Assembly (NCBI GenBank): GCA_030267565.1
Contig: BRXU01000003.1
Location: forward strand, 6,857,001-6,921,000
Length of the DNA stretch: 64,000 nt
Direction: 5' to 3'
Origin: Pleodorina starrii
Taxonomy: Eukaryota > Chlorophyta > Chlorophyceae > Chlamydomonadales > Volvocaceae
Below, piece by piece: positions 12,327 through 23,981 of the stretch; the stretch's first letter is position 1; each line of letters opens with the position of its first letter. The position numbers and the translations under genes are program-made. The notes beneath the pieces were generated by a model. It did no database searches and had not been told where the DNA came from. It saw only the letters and a program-made list of their open reading frames with translations.

Positions 12327-13265
12327 CGGCGCCAAAGAAAGAGCGCAGCTCAGCGGATGGTCAGCCGGGCGCAGGGCGTGGTTGGTAACGGGTGTTGAAT
12401 CTCCGTAGTCCGTGCCGGTACCTTTTTCGCGGTGCAGTGCACGGCCAGCTGGCCCGCTGGCTCTACCAGGCTCTTCCGATACTCGTTTCATGTCAGGAAC
12501 CCACGGCAAATAACAATCCCACACACCATTTCGGTTTCGTTGATGACAGAAATGCGTTGTTTCGAGAGGCCTTCTTCTAGGAATTCTTGTTGCAAAAGGT
12601 GGTGCAAGTAAGGGCAGAGAGATGGAGCTCATCGATCGGGCGTTTGGGCCACATGCCGTCTTGCCGTGTAGGCGAGAGCCAGCGTGGGACAACTGTCGGG
12701 CAGACGGGCACCGTTACCCTTGCCGACGTTTGCTTGAGGCGCGGCGACCGCGCGGTGAATAACATCTCCCAAAACTGTAACTGAAGCCATCAACCCACAC
12801 TCAGGCCGTGTCCCTGGTATGACGTAGAGCCTGAAGGTATTGTACCTGCACATTGTGCTCAGGGTTGTATCCCTTTGCGATGTTATAAAGATCAGACCTG
12901 ATCAGACCAGACGAGTCTGGTTTCGGTGCCCTTGACAAGGGAGCTGAAGATGGCTGTGGGCCCGAAAGCCTTGGGCCCTTAACCTCATCCAGGTCGCGTT
13001 CCCGATCCCCTCGAGCGATCAGCGCTTCACCTTCTGGTCTAGCTTTGCCCGAGGTGTGAGTGAGCTAATTACTGAGAAGACGGTTGGCGTGCACGTCAGT
13101 CCACGTGCTTCGCACACGTTGCCACGTGGGCCACTGGGGCGTTCTACGCTGTAACTGAAGAATGCACCCCATGGCTGTCCATCGTCAGCCGGTCAGGGAA
13201 GCTGAAAAGCATACGTAATATAAATAATATATATACTATATTCACTTTGCTTATTTGTCATCCAA
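12327..13265. other. 3' flank of the SRCR-like gene with a decayed exon copy
   Basis: Holds a TGTAA motif at 12776-12780 (possible polyadenylation signal) and, at 12421-12462, a segment coding GAVHGQLARWLY that matches the final exon at 32890-32964. A short open frame after a CAG at about 12990-13060 (VAFPIPSSDQRF) could be an unused or lost exon. Nothing else was recognised. Confidence 0.35.
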
Positions 13266-13337
13266 GTCCCTATCGTATAGTGGTTAGTACATCACGTTGT
13301 GGCCGTGAAGACCCCGGCTCGAATCCGGGTAGGGACA
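13266..13337 (+). tRNA. tRNA-His (anticodon GTG)
   Basis: A full cloverleaf can be drawn: acceptor stem GTCCCTA / TAGGGAC, D arm with AGTGGTTAGT, anticodon stem TCACG / CGTGA around loop TTGTGGC (anticodon GTG), T arm CCCGG / CCGGG with loop CTCGAAT, and discriminator A. Length is 72 nt without intron. The A box (TAGTGGTTAGT) and B box (GGCTCGAATCC) are both present, and a T4 run, the RNA polymerase III stop signal, follows at about 13348. As in other eukaryotes the 5' G(-1) of tRNA-His is not encoded. Confidence 0.95.
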
Positions 13338-16300
13338 TACCGCTCATAGTTTTGTTTGGAAAGTGGGGATTCCGGGGGCACCAGCCTTACTGCAACCTCT
13401 GCAAGGGGATCTTCAGTCGTACTTTCATACGAATCTCAGTCCCTATGTGTGCGAGGCAAGAAGATTCCCAGTGCGAAGAGGAAGTCCTTGCACAGGGTCG
13501 ATGCTATGGGTCTGTCATCGTGGCCGCAGCACCGCCGACCCGCGAGGAGCTGTGTCTGCAGCACTGAAGAGAGTGGAGAGGTGGCTGGTGAGGGCCCGGG
13601 TGGGAGGCGGGGGTAGGGGTAAGGAAGGATACGATACGGTAGCCGCAGTGAAGGAGCCCAGGCGACGTTCGGGGGGGGGGGGGCAGTTGGGCTGCGCTCC
13701 GAGAGCTGCCAAGTCGAGGCAAAAGTGGGGCAATGCAAGAGAGAAGGTTGCGGGCATGAATGAGCCAGTTCACGATGGACCCAGAGGAAATTGAACGGGG
13801 GCGTGTCGCGCTCGGGATTGGGTTTTAGATGGGGAGTGGATCGCGGTGTTCGCGCGTGGCTGTGTCTTTGTGCGGTTGGCGCTTGGCGGTGCGGTGTATG
13901 CCTAAGCGCGGTATGCCTAAGCGCGGTATGCTCCTAGCATTATTGGACAACGTGTTGAACATTTTAGAGAGGATTGGCACATGAGAGCCGCGCATGAAAG
14001 CCGCGGAGTGTCTGCGTCTCTGGCTTGCATGCCGCGGCTGCTGGTTGGGAAAGAATGTGGCGGAAACGGTGCGTGGGATGCCGTTGCATGGTCGAATCAA
14101 GAGGTTTCGCCTGTCGCCCGTCTTCGGTCGATCGCCTTGACGTAAGGAGAGGCCGTGTCACATGGGGGCAACGATTGGCGCTTTCCCCCATGACAGAGGC
14201 TGCTGGAGAGCCCATGGTTTCCTGGGGCTACCTGCCACGGCCTTGATCCTTGCTTTGGCAGTAGTTCGGCGGTAACTTTGGGCTGAGGAGGCGACGAGCA
14301 AAAGTCCGAAAAGGATTGCCGCGGGAGCCGGAGCGGCCGTGAGGGGCCCTGACCTCGCCACGCAAAATCTGGAGGCGCGTTGGCTATCACTTTTTATTTG
14401 AGGGATTGAAAGTCGCTACAGGTACCGAAAGCAAGGGTGAGGGTGCTTGAGAGAACAGAATTCAGCGCCCCACCGCTTACCGACTTGCCACGAGGTACTT
14501 ACTGCCTCGCACGAACTAACTGCACGAATCAGGTTGCATTGTCAGCAGGAAATCTGCCCGCAGGCGTATTATTGTCTTGAAATTTACTGCTTGGGAATTG
14601 AGTGAGTGGATCTCATGGCCACGAACAAAATGAAAGTTAAGTGCGCCCCGACCAGCCCGGATCAATTACCTCGTTGCTCCAACTTTTCAATTTCGGCATA
14701 ACACGTGAATAATAAAAATCTTAGCTTTATTTCAGGCTCGTATGCTTAGGCGGGGTCCGTCGTCTGTAAGGGCTTGTGCAAGGACGGAAGCACACGCACG
14801 ACCGCCCACCATACCTTTAACAAGTATGGGCCTTTAATAAGCGACTATCAGTGTTTAAAATTCCAAGCTAATATTCGTGTCAATCCTTAATGAATTGATT
14901 GTATGCTTGCTGTGAGCCTCTGGTTTCAAATCCTTTGGGCGTGCGTTCGACAGTTGACTTGGTTGTTAACGGCGGTCCGAACCCCTGCAAGCTGCACAAA
15001 GCTTGTAATGCAGATAGATATAATTCGAAGTCGTTACCAAGCTCTTCAGCAGGATTGACGAATGCAAAATGGAAATGACAAGCTGTCGTACATAGGCTAC
15101 AGCTTGAAATACCCGATTCCACAATAAAGCCTCAATCAAAAGACATCGTGAGTAATTTTCAGATAAAGTTCTTCGTTCTTCACTTCTGTGTCCACAACGA
15201 CGGTGTGCAAAAATCACCACCGACCGATTGTTCTTCTGGGACACCCCTGCCGCATATTCCCCAAAGTAACACACTACATCATAGTCGTTCATAATTTCAT
15301 GCTTGCTGCAGCGCAATTCCGCTCATTGGTCAGGGTCAATCAGCTCGCAACTGTTTAGAAACCACCGTTCGCACGGTCGCCATTCTAGGCTTAGGTGTAA
15401 AAGCTATTCAGCACAGTAAGTGGGTCTGTTTGTTTCTTGCTGCGATGGCGGCGAGATGTCTTTGGCTGAGCCCGGACATCCATCTGCCTGTCGCCTGCCC
15501 GACCCAAAACGTAGCATCAACCGATACATGCACCAAAGGGTGATGTTGCGCATAAATGGTCATTCAAAGGCATTGTCGTCTTCCACGCGCAATGCTTCCA
15601 ACGACTCCTTTGTGTCGCTCATTACACAATTCTGCAAACCCTCTGATCACTTGGTCCGAGGAGCAGGGACCCGAACGCATGGTATCACACCCTTCAAACA
15701 CTGCAAACCAATCATCATCTGACGGCTGCGTGCAAACTTGAAAAATGTTGAACGTGCCCCATCGCCCTCTTCGCAGGGAGCCAAACATTGTCTGGTTGCC
15801 AAGGCTCAATATTGACAGGTTTACTCTCATTGAGAAAGAAACCCAGCTTACTCTTGAGTAATGTCCCCGCGGAAGTTGAGGACCGGCCAGCGGATCAGTT
15901 GCCACTTCTTGGAGGTGCGAGCACGACACGTGGCGGCTCCAAGGTCACTGGAGGGGCGCCATGGCATACGCACTCACAACCCACGGCTGTCCTCAGAGCC
16001 TTCAAGGGGGGCGGGGAAGCTCTCGGATGCCCAGGGAGGGAGGGCAACCAGCGCCAGGGCACCTCGGTTTCCCTTCGCTTAGGGGAATCGAGGTGCCCAT
16101 GGTCATGGGCTTGCTCCGTTCAAAAGTCCAATCCGAATTATATAGTTGAAGTTGTCGTTTGACTATTCGAATAAAACTGCAACACCGCCCGTCCTTCCAT
16201 ATAGGGACGATGTCGGGGCATGGGTTGCCCCCAACGTCCTGAATACTCATAAGTTGCATTGTGATATGCGCAGCGTAGAACAAGTCGTATATGTTATTTA

Positions 16301-17006
16301 TTTCCTCGACTATTCAACCCGATATTCGGTTGCATGATGGAACTAGTGCATTTACCTTGTTCCGTCGTTCGTTCCGGACCCCGGGGGCCGAGCCGTCGGA
16401 GGCCCAAAACCGGGGAGCATGAACAATACGAATGCGTTACAATACACTGCAGTAACGACCGCTATTTCAGCAAATCTAGTCTAACTTTCCGACGATCAAT
16501 GAAAGACTGCGGAAAAGGAAACTTCCGTTACTGCATACGTAAACGTATCAACAAATTGGATTCATGATGTAATTTACACTATATAACAACGATGCATACA
16601 AATATTCGTTGCGCCGTAGTCCCACGGCAACGGGGTGCCGTTGGTGCGGTTCTTTGTTGGTTAGCTAAAATTCAATTAGGGTATCTGCACAGGCCTTAAA
16701 GCTGTATTATCATAAACCACAAAGATGGGTTTCAATATGCCGCGTTGCATGATTTCAAAGTTACACTCGGTCATCAGTTGCTCACCTAACGTACAAAAGG
16801 GCCCCACCGCATCCAGCCTGTCCCCGAGCCCCTGTTTGGAACTCCAACCACGAACCGCCGCCATGCGGGAATGACACACCCTACCTCACACCAGCTGAAG
16901 GTGCCATCCAGGCGTTCCCGTGCCTTACAGTCACGGCCACGCACACCGACCACACGCCCTGAATAACTCCCACTGCCCAACCATCTCACATTCCCCGCCA
17001 CCGCAG
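13338..17006. other. Intergenic DNA and probable 5' region of VARL gene A
   Basis: GC-rich to about 14400 (with a run of 14 G near 13670), then AT-richer. Some minus-strand frames (14880-15316 and 15564-15929) have plausible composition but no start, splice or domain context that I can defend. The right end must contain 5' exons of gene A, since its first visible exon at 17007 begins after a CCGCAG acceptor. I did not find an ATGGAG-GTGAG piece like that of B, C, D and E here. Confidence 0.3.
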
Positions 17007-20000
17007 GCCGACTATGGTGAAGACGTCGCCCAGGAGGCGCCCGACGTCGCCCGACGTCGCCCAGCGTCGCTCGACGGCGGATACCGCTGGCTTCCTCCGC
17101 CGCTGCCGAGCAGCGGTGCCGCCGGTGCCGCCGGCAGCCTGACCGGCGGCGCCGGCGGTGGTCCCAACCACGCCTGCGGCCTAGTGTACGGCACGGCGCC
17201 GCCAGACCGCTCAGCTGTCATCCCGCCCATGAAGCGCCGCCTCATCACGCTCTCCACCGCCGGCAATCTCAAGATCTCCCCGCTCTCCAATCAACAACTA
17301 TACCACCAGCGGATCTACCCGGTTCGCCGCCCGTCCGATTTTGACGGTGGCGCCGGCGGCGCCGCCGCGGCGGCGGCGCACGACGCCGTCGGCATCCGCG
17401 AAGGCGGCCTGCTCCACCAATTCCTGCCGCCACCGCCGCCCGGCACACCGTCCCGCCACCCCCAGCCGCCCAGCAGCCACCACTTCCTAGAGCGTCGGGA
17501 GCTCAGTCCTCGAGATGACAACATCCTCCTGGGAGGCGGCTTCCACTCACACCATAGTCGCCGCTCGTCGTCCCCAGAGCCGCCGCCGCTGCCGCCCGTC
17601 ACGCCGCGCGGCACCGGCTCGCGCGCCGCTGGTGGCGGCGGCGGCAACGGCGGTGGCAGCTTCGCCACGCCGCGCCTCGTGCTGCGGCCGGTGCGACCCT
17701 TCCATGAGCGCTCCGTGGGCGGCTGCAGCGGGCCGGCGACGGTTGTGTTGGAGGCGGCGACGGCCGCGATTTGGCGCGAGAACCTCACACCGGCTGCAAC
17801 CGGGCAGCAGCAGCAGCAGTCATCGCAGTCAGCTATGGCGGAGATTGCTGCTGCTGCTGCGCCGGGCTGCGTTTCCATGGGCGGCATCGGCAGAGCAGCC
17901 GCCGCCGCCGACGCACAAGCGGGCGAGGCCTTTGACGCCGCCGCGGCGGGCGGCTTCGGCCCCAGGGGCGACACCCCAATGCAGATGGACTCGTGCTCCG
18001 GACAGCGCCGGTATTGGTCGGCGGCACACGGGGAGGCGGCGGCCGCGGCAGCTGCGCCACCTGACGCAGCCGTCACCGCTGCCGACGGAGACGGCGCGGA
18101 TGAAGAATACTTGGCCACAGCCGCCGCAGCCGCCGCTGCCGCTGCCGCCGGGGGCATGGCCTGGTCGACGATCGAGGTCACCGTCGCAGTTCGGCCGAAG
18201 AACGTCGCGGTGCGGCGTTACCAGCATGGACACATCGGTGTGGACGGGGCGGAGGTGGAGGCGGTGCATAACGGCTACGTGCGGGGGCCGGCGTGCGGCG
18301 TGTTCGACCTCACCAGGTACCTGACTGGCCGCGACTGCGTACGGCACGGCGGGCGCTGGATCTCACGCTCGCAGTTTGAAAAGGTTGGTGCAGGGCAGGG
18401 CAGTGCAGGGCAGGGCAGGGCAGGGCAGGGCAGGGCAGGGCAGGGCAGGGCAGGGCAGGGCAGGGCAGGGCAGGGCAGGGCAGGGCAGGGCAGGGCAGGG
18501 CAGGGCAGGGCAGGGCAGGGCAGGGCAGGGCAGGGCAGGGCAGGGCAGGGCAGGGCAGTTGGGACTTTTTCTCAACGGCAGCTCGTGCCTTGCAGGGTCT
18601 GCAAACGCGGGCTCATGTCGTCGAAGCACGCATGTGTGCAGTTACGCTGGCTCCTGGCTGTGTCGTTGCCATTGATGTTGAAGTAGTTGCAGCTCCAGAG
18701 TTCAGAGTTCAGACCCGTCGTGTGCATTGCCATTGGACTGTATGCGTAGCGAGGCGCGTTCCGGTAGCATCTGCTCCCCAAGTTGCCAATTGCCTGTTCT
18801 CCCAACTTCTCTGCACGGCAACGGCAAAGCAAGGCGAGCATCCAGCGTGTCCTGTTCTTCCCGCTTACCCCCCGCCGCGCAACGCCTTGCTATCCTGTGA
18901 CCCTGTGGCCTTGATCCATAGCTGGGCGGCAGTACCATGGCCAAGTGGTACCGCTCCATCCGCGTGCTGCCCGATCTGGAACCGTTGGGCGAGTGGCTGG
19001 AGCGACACGGCATGCCCGTGCTGCGTGGCCCCGCGCGGCGCAGCCGCAAACGCTCTGCGGCGGACAGCGGAGATGAGCTGGGCTTCGGCTTTGGCGGTGG
19101 CGGCGGCGGCGGCTGGGACGCCGCGGACGATGACCTCGCCGGCGCGTCTCCTTGGGCTAGCGGCGCCGCCACCTCGGCGGCGGAGGGCGGCCAGGGTGCC
19201 GCCGCGGCGCCCGACACCTGGGCGAACCGGATGCTGCTGCAGCACCGCGACGGCGGCGGCGGTGACGACTTATTGGTTCAGCGCCTGTTGAGCACCTGGC
19301 CGCTGTCGCAGCCCTTCCTGCGGCCGCAACCCACCGCCGCCACCGCCGGCGGTGGCGGCAGCGGCGGCGAGCTTACGGCCGCCACCACGGCGTCAAGGCC
19401 CGCGCGTTGCTTTCCTGACGTGTACGGCATCGTGAGGTCGCAGCAGGAGAACCCCCAGCACCGGTCCGCCATGTCGGCCGCAGGAGGCACCACAGCTGCG
19501 GTTGGGGCTGCTGCCGCCCCTGCCGCAACGGCGGTCGTAGCCGGGGGCGGCCCTGTGTCTCCCGAGGACGCCGACGCTGCCATGCTGGCGCGTGTGCCGC
19601 CCATAAAGTGCCCGCCCCCCTCCTCCGGACATCCAGCACCGCTGCCGCAAAGCCTGGCGCTCCACACACCCCTCGGCGGCATGGGTATCGTATCCGCTCA
19701 GCTGACGGCGGCACCGCCGGCGCCGCAGCTGGCGTCCGGGGAAGCCGCACGGAAGGCGGCCGCCGAGGGGCCGCTGGGGTCGCACCCGTGGCCGCAGGAA
19801 CCGGCGGGGGCCGCTGCGGCACCGGCGGGCGGATCGACGCCGCCACCGCTGAAGCGCCCGCGCCTGCTGCTGCATAGGACCAACGGCTCCGCGTCAACGG
19901 ATGGCCGCGGAGCGGGCCAGCCGTACCTTTTTGCCGTACAGGCTCCTCCCGCGATGTTGTACCGGGAGGGAGGGGCGGCGTCGCCGTCGGACGCCATGGA

Positions 20001-20034
20001 AACGGAGTCGGGACCCCAGGCGATGGAGGAGTGA
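17007..20034 (+). CDS. VARL-family (RegA-like) SAND-domain transcription factor, gene A; 5' start exon not found
   Basis: Exons 17007-18383 (459 codons) and 18922-20034 (370 codons and stop) join in phase 0. The first opens with ADYGEDVAQE, matching the exon starts of paralogues B and D, so its start codon must lie in an upstream exon that I could not place. The VARL/SAND region spans the junction (about residues 389-505): VTVAVR, then CGVFDLTRYL, RDCVRHGGRWISRSQFEK, intron, LGGSTMAKWYRSIRVLPDLE, PLGEWLERHG. This matches the SAND pattern of a Trp-Ser-x-x-x-F-E step, a G-G turn and a K-W-x-x-S-I-R recognition helix. A basic RRSRKR tract follows, a likely nuclear signal. Flanks are Ala/Gly/Pro-rich; the tail ends in DAMETES...AMEE. 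SAND proteins bind DNA in the nucleus. The intron (538 bp) is largely a GGGCA minisatellite. In the V. carteri order it would correspond to rlsA; that is only positional inference. Confidence 0.8.
18390..18557. repeat. (GGGCA)n minisatellite in the VARL intron of gene A
   Basis: More than 30 nearly perfect 5-bp units (GGGCA) start a few bases after the splice donor of the intron that splits the VARL domain. Such an array is likely to vary in length between strains. The frame is open through it, so retention of the intron would add a long AGQGR repeat rather than stop at once. Confidence 0.95.
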
Positions 20035-23000
20035 AGGGGATATGGGGCATCTGACCCGCCCTTGCTCTTGCCATTATTGCCCTCCACTTCTGCCGTCAGG
20101 GCCGGGGTCCCCTACAGGGCCGGGATCCCCCGAATCCTACAGCCTGAAGGCTGCGAAGCCTTTGCTGACGATTAGGTGCGGGAGCGAGGGAGCGATGCGA
20201 TCGGGAGCGCGGCGATGGGGCATGTGGGCATGAAGCGTTGTTGCTGGCGCTGCGGCGGATCTGAAACATGTCAATCATGACTCGAAACGGTGTACTGGTG
20301 TTGCCACTTGCGCCTTCGCCGGGATCCGCCTCCGCGCCTGCTCTCTGCCCGCACGTGGTCATCGACAGAGCCCGATGGCGGCGCCAGCGGATCGACCTGC
20401 GGTCGGAGTTTGCGGTCGTCCCGCGTTTTGCGGCAATGCCTGTCCGGTGGCGGCAGCAGTCTGTTCGGAAAGCGCATTGATGAACGCATGAGTCTACTGA
20501 CCAGGCAATCTTGATGAAGCACTGCGCTGCTGCCGTACGGTACTACGTCGTCGTTTCGAAGAACCTTTGGGGCTTCCGCAAGGATTCGAGACGGATTGAC
20601 CTGGGGCGGACGGGGCTTGTTGTTGGCGCCGCGATCTGGCGGGCTGCTTGGGCCACGGCCCACCACCAGCCGTCTACGGCGACTCTCATGTGTTACGGCT
20701 TTGAGACGCACAAAGATGTCTGGTTCACATAGCAAGGCCGCGCCACCGACGGCCTCCGGAGGGTGGCGCATACGCGAGCTAGGCGCACTGCAGGGCGGCC
20801 GGCCCTTCATCTTCCCTTTGGCATCCTCTCGTCTCCAAACGGCCAAATTTGACAATGCCGTGCATCATACTCATCGTGGGGGAAATGTATGGGACCCATC
20901 TTGGCTGTATGTTTGCAACCCGACTGGCGCCTGCAAAGGCTCCCAATTGAGCTTGGTTGGTTTGGCCCTTGTGCAGCGGCGGGGACTCTTGTGGCCTATG
21001 ACCTACATCCCCTTCATTAACAAGGGAGTTGGCTGGGCTGAATCTGCGACTCCCGCTCCGTGTTGTATGACGCGGGGGTTAGGGTTGCGACGTCAAACTG
21101 TGAATGATGACGGTGCTCGCGACTTGCCAGCCTGGCAGGGTTGTGAGCAGCCTGGCGAGGTTTAAGATGTTGATCTCACTGCTCGGTTAAGGTAACAACT
21201 GGAGCTACGCTGACCTTTAACGAACTGCGCGCTGTGTTCCCTTCGCTTCTGGGCTTCCACGACGCCACTTTTAGAAACCGGCACATAGTAGGATGACGAG
21301 TCTACTTCTGCATTGCTGCTGTTCCTTCCGTCGCGTCTCCAGCATGGCGACAGTCAAGGACCGAACGCGCATGAAGCAGGGTGAAGCTACGCCGCAGGGC
21401 GCCGTTGTCGCAACCAATTGCCTCCCTAATTTTAAAACCTGTGGTGACATTAGCGGAACGAGTGCACCGAAATATGGGGTCGAAGAACACTCCTCGTAAC
21501 ACGATTTACTTTAATTGCACCCTCCAAGCCCGACACGATGCGTACAGGCCAGGTTCAACGTACAAGGTAACATGTTGTACACTCTTCGGGACATGTAATT
21601 AATCTACACAGCTGGACTTACTCTTGGCACATTGGTCCAAAATGCCCCGCTTCGTATAACAGTTAGTGGTTGCTCACGCGAGGAGGGCAAGGACACAGAA
21701 CGCCCGAGTTTTAGGCCCGCTTCGGCGAAGTTACTGCATTTCATGTTGTATCCTTCTGTTTAGCAGACGCTGTTCGCCGTGCGCTACTCTACAGACACCG
21801 CTCCGCAATGGTAACGTAAAATAACCATTTATTACGGGCTACATCCGGAGATGCGCTCCAGTTTCCTCGGAGGAATTGGCCGCATATCATATATTCTTCA
21901 TTCTTCCTCGGATTAAGCATCTGGAGCATCGGTATCATGGAGCGCCATTTAGCTCGGAGGTAGGTTCAGCTATGTCGCCCTTGTGTGCCGCAACACCCGG
22001 CTAATTAGCTGGCGCTCTACAAATAGCACAAAACTATTTTGGTCTTACTGCAAACACTAATTGGCGCCGTGGAAGAAATTTAAGCAAAATGGGGTTTAGC
22101 CATTTTCTGCCCATCTGCGAGGTTTTTATGATATTTTAGTATAACATGTGCATATATAGAGTATCTTTATTTTTTATCTACGGAATTCGTGGGATTTCCT
22201 GTTCCACCCAAATTCTGTGCATATGGCGGTGCCACCGCTACGTCAATACGAAATTTCACTCCGTTTTTCCTGGTGTTTATGTATGTGGCAATATTGTGGA
22301 CATAGATACTTCTGCACAAATGTACTTTACTGGTGGGCGCAGAGCCAGCAACGCCCACCCATATCGCCATAGCTTTACGAGGGTTCACCGTTTGTAGAGG
22401 TCAATGTTTCTGAGGAAAGTTTGGCACATGTCCGAGAAGGTAAGTACCAGCGTCCAAAATCTGCGCAAGGGACTTGTACGCCAACGACCAACAGTCACCA
22501 AAAATTCCGCCTCCGTGTTGTGTTAAAAAAAATAAACTTTTATGAAAAAGCGACAAACGTTACTCCATATAAAAGAGTTTCTAAGCCGTATAACTCTTTT
22601 TGCTTGGCAAGGTGTCGGCGACTCGACGGACTGAGCAATTTGACGTTTTCTCTAACGAAAGCTCATTACAACGCATGACAGTGTGATTCTCGTTTGTTTT
22701 CGGGGAAGTAACCTTGGGTTCCGGCAACAGTGACCGTCAACAAGCAGTGGCCTCATCTGCCAGCGTTGTGACAAGGCTCCTGCGCTGAGACAAACATTAA
22801 CCTGCAGCATAACCGTTGCATTACTGATTTTCCAACGGTAAGTTCCTCTTACCCTGTAAGGAAACTCCGCAGTGCTATTGGTAACACTACTGACAGCTCT
22901 CCTGCAGAGCTTGGGGGGACGATTTTAACACGCAGCGAAGGCGCTTTTGCAGGGCATACACATAACATTATCAATGGAATTAAGCAAGGCCCGATACATG

Positions 23001-23981
23001 CATGACCTTATCCCTGTTAAGAGCCCTCGTCCGGGCCCGTATTGCAGCCACTCCCTCGCGCGCATTCCCGCATCCCTGCCTCACTGCCGGCCTCATACGT
23101 AATAATGCGAAACTTTGTCCGTGAAGAGGTCAAGGGCCTGGGACGAGCGCCGCCCGAACCCAAGCCCAGGACGCCCCCGGACCCGCCCCATTTTCTCCAC
23201 TCAATATCACTTGGAAATATCCTCTGCCACAGCCATCAGGCAATAGTGCCCCACAACAAATACGACTTCACATACCCCGTTGGGCGCCCGCTGCAACACT
23301 GGCCCGAACCGCCTTGGACTCCTTTCCATTCCACATCTTCCCCTCTCCGCGCTCCGTTGCTATGTTACGCAACCTGTCCTAGCCCGACGATCCTGGCCAA
23401 GCGCACCGGCAACCACCAAACCCCAAGCGCCCCAAGGCCTTCTTTACACCCGTCACTGTTGCCACCGCCCATTGACAGCGCCCCCAACAACCAACCACAG
23501 CAGCTGCTACCGCACTGGACGGGTAACCCCCCACCCTCATCGTGCCCCCGTTCCTACTTCCGGACAGGCAGCCCCCAAGATTCACCAGAGCGGTTCCGAC
23601 AGCATATGTGACGAGGTGTGTACGCCCACGCTGCCGCACGCCGAGCCGCGTCTCTACCCGCGTGCATGCACGCACGAGCTTGTGGGCAACCACTTACCAG
23701 GCTTCTGAACAGACTTCCTTGGTGAAGGTGGAGGCGGAGGCGGAGGCGGAGGCGGAGGCGGAGGCGGCCCGCGCTTCGGTTACCGATTTCTGCGCTGCGT
23801 TGTGCCCGCGCTACGCATGTTGGCGCCCCTTGTTGGCCTTTTCTTCTGAAGTGTGGTCTTGTGACATCATCATGCCCGATCCCGGCTCCGGAACCTTCAC
23901 GCACCGCACCGCACCCTGCCGCGCGTGCCGCCACGGTTCATGCAGGACTCCCGTGGAAGGCCTCGCTGCTGCAGCGGTCTC
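20035..23981. other. Intergenic: 3' flank of A and 5' region of B
   Basis: The first plausible polyadenylation motif after A is TGTAA at 21594-21598. The centre (21600-22700) is AT-rich with no supported exon. A short sequence near 22478 (GTACGCCAACGACCAACAGTC with one change) recurs near 37830. From 23040 onward GC rises again, probably the 5' UTR and promoter of B. A (GGCGGA)n run lies at about 23728-23766. Confidence 0.35.

Noticed and set aside
11370..12692. 440-codon minus-strand frame
   Set aside because: It runs across exons and introns of the SRCR-like gene, whose plus-strand exons join in matching phases.
17315..18181. Long minus-strand Ala/Pro/Ser frame opposite the first exon of A
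   Set aside because: It is the mirror of a GC-rich coding exon with no motif of its own; the plus strand carries the VARL domain.
18376..18675. Open frames coding AGQGR or LPCPA repeats
   Set aside because: They are translations of the (GGGCA)n minisatellite in an intron.
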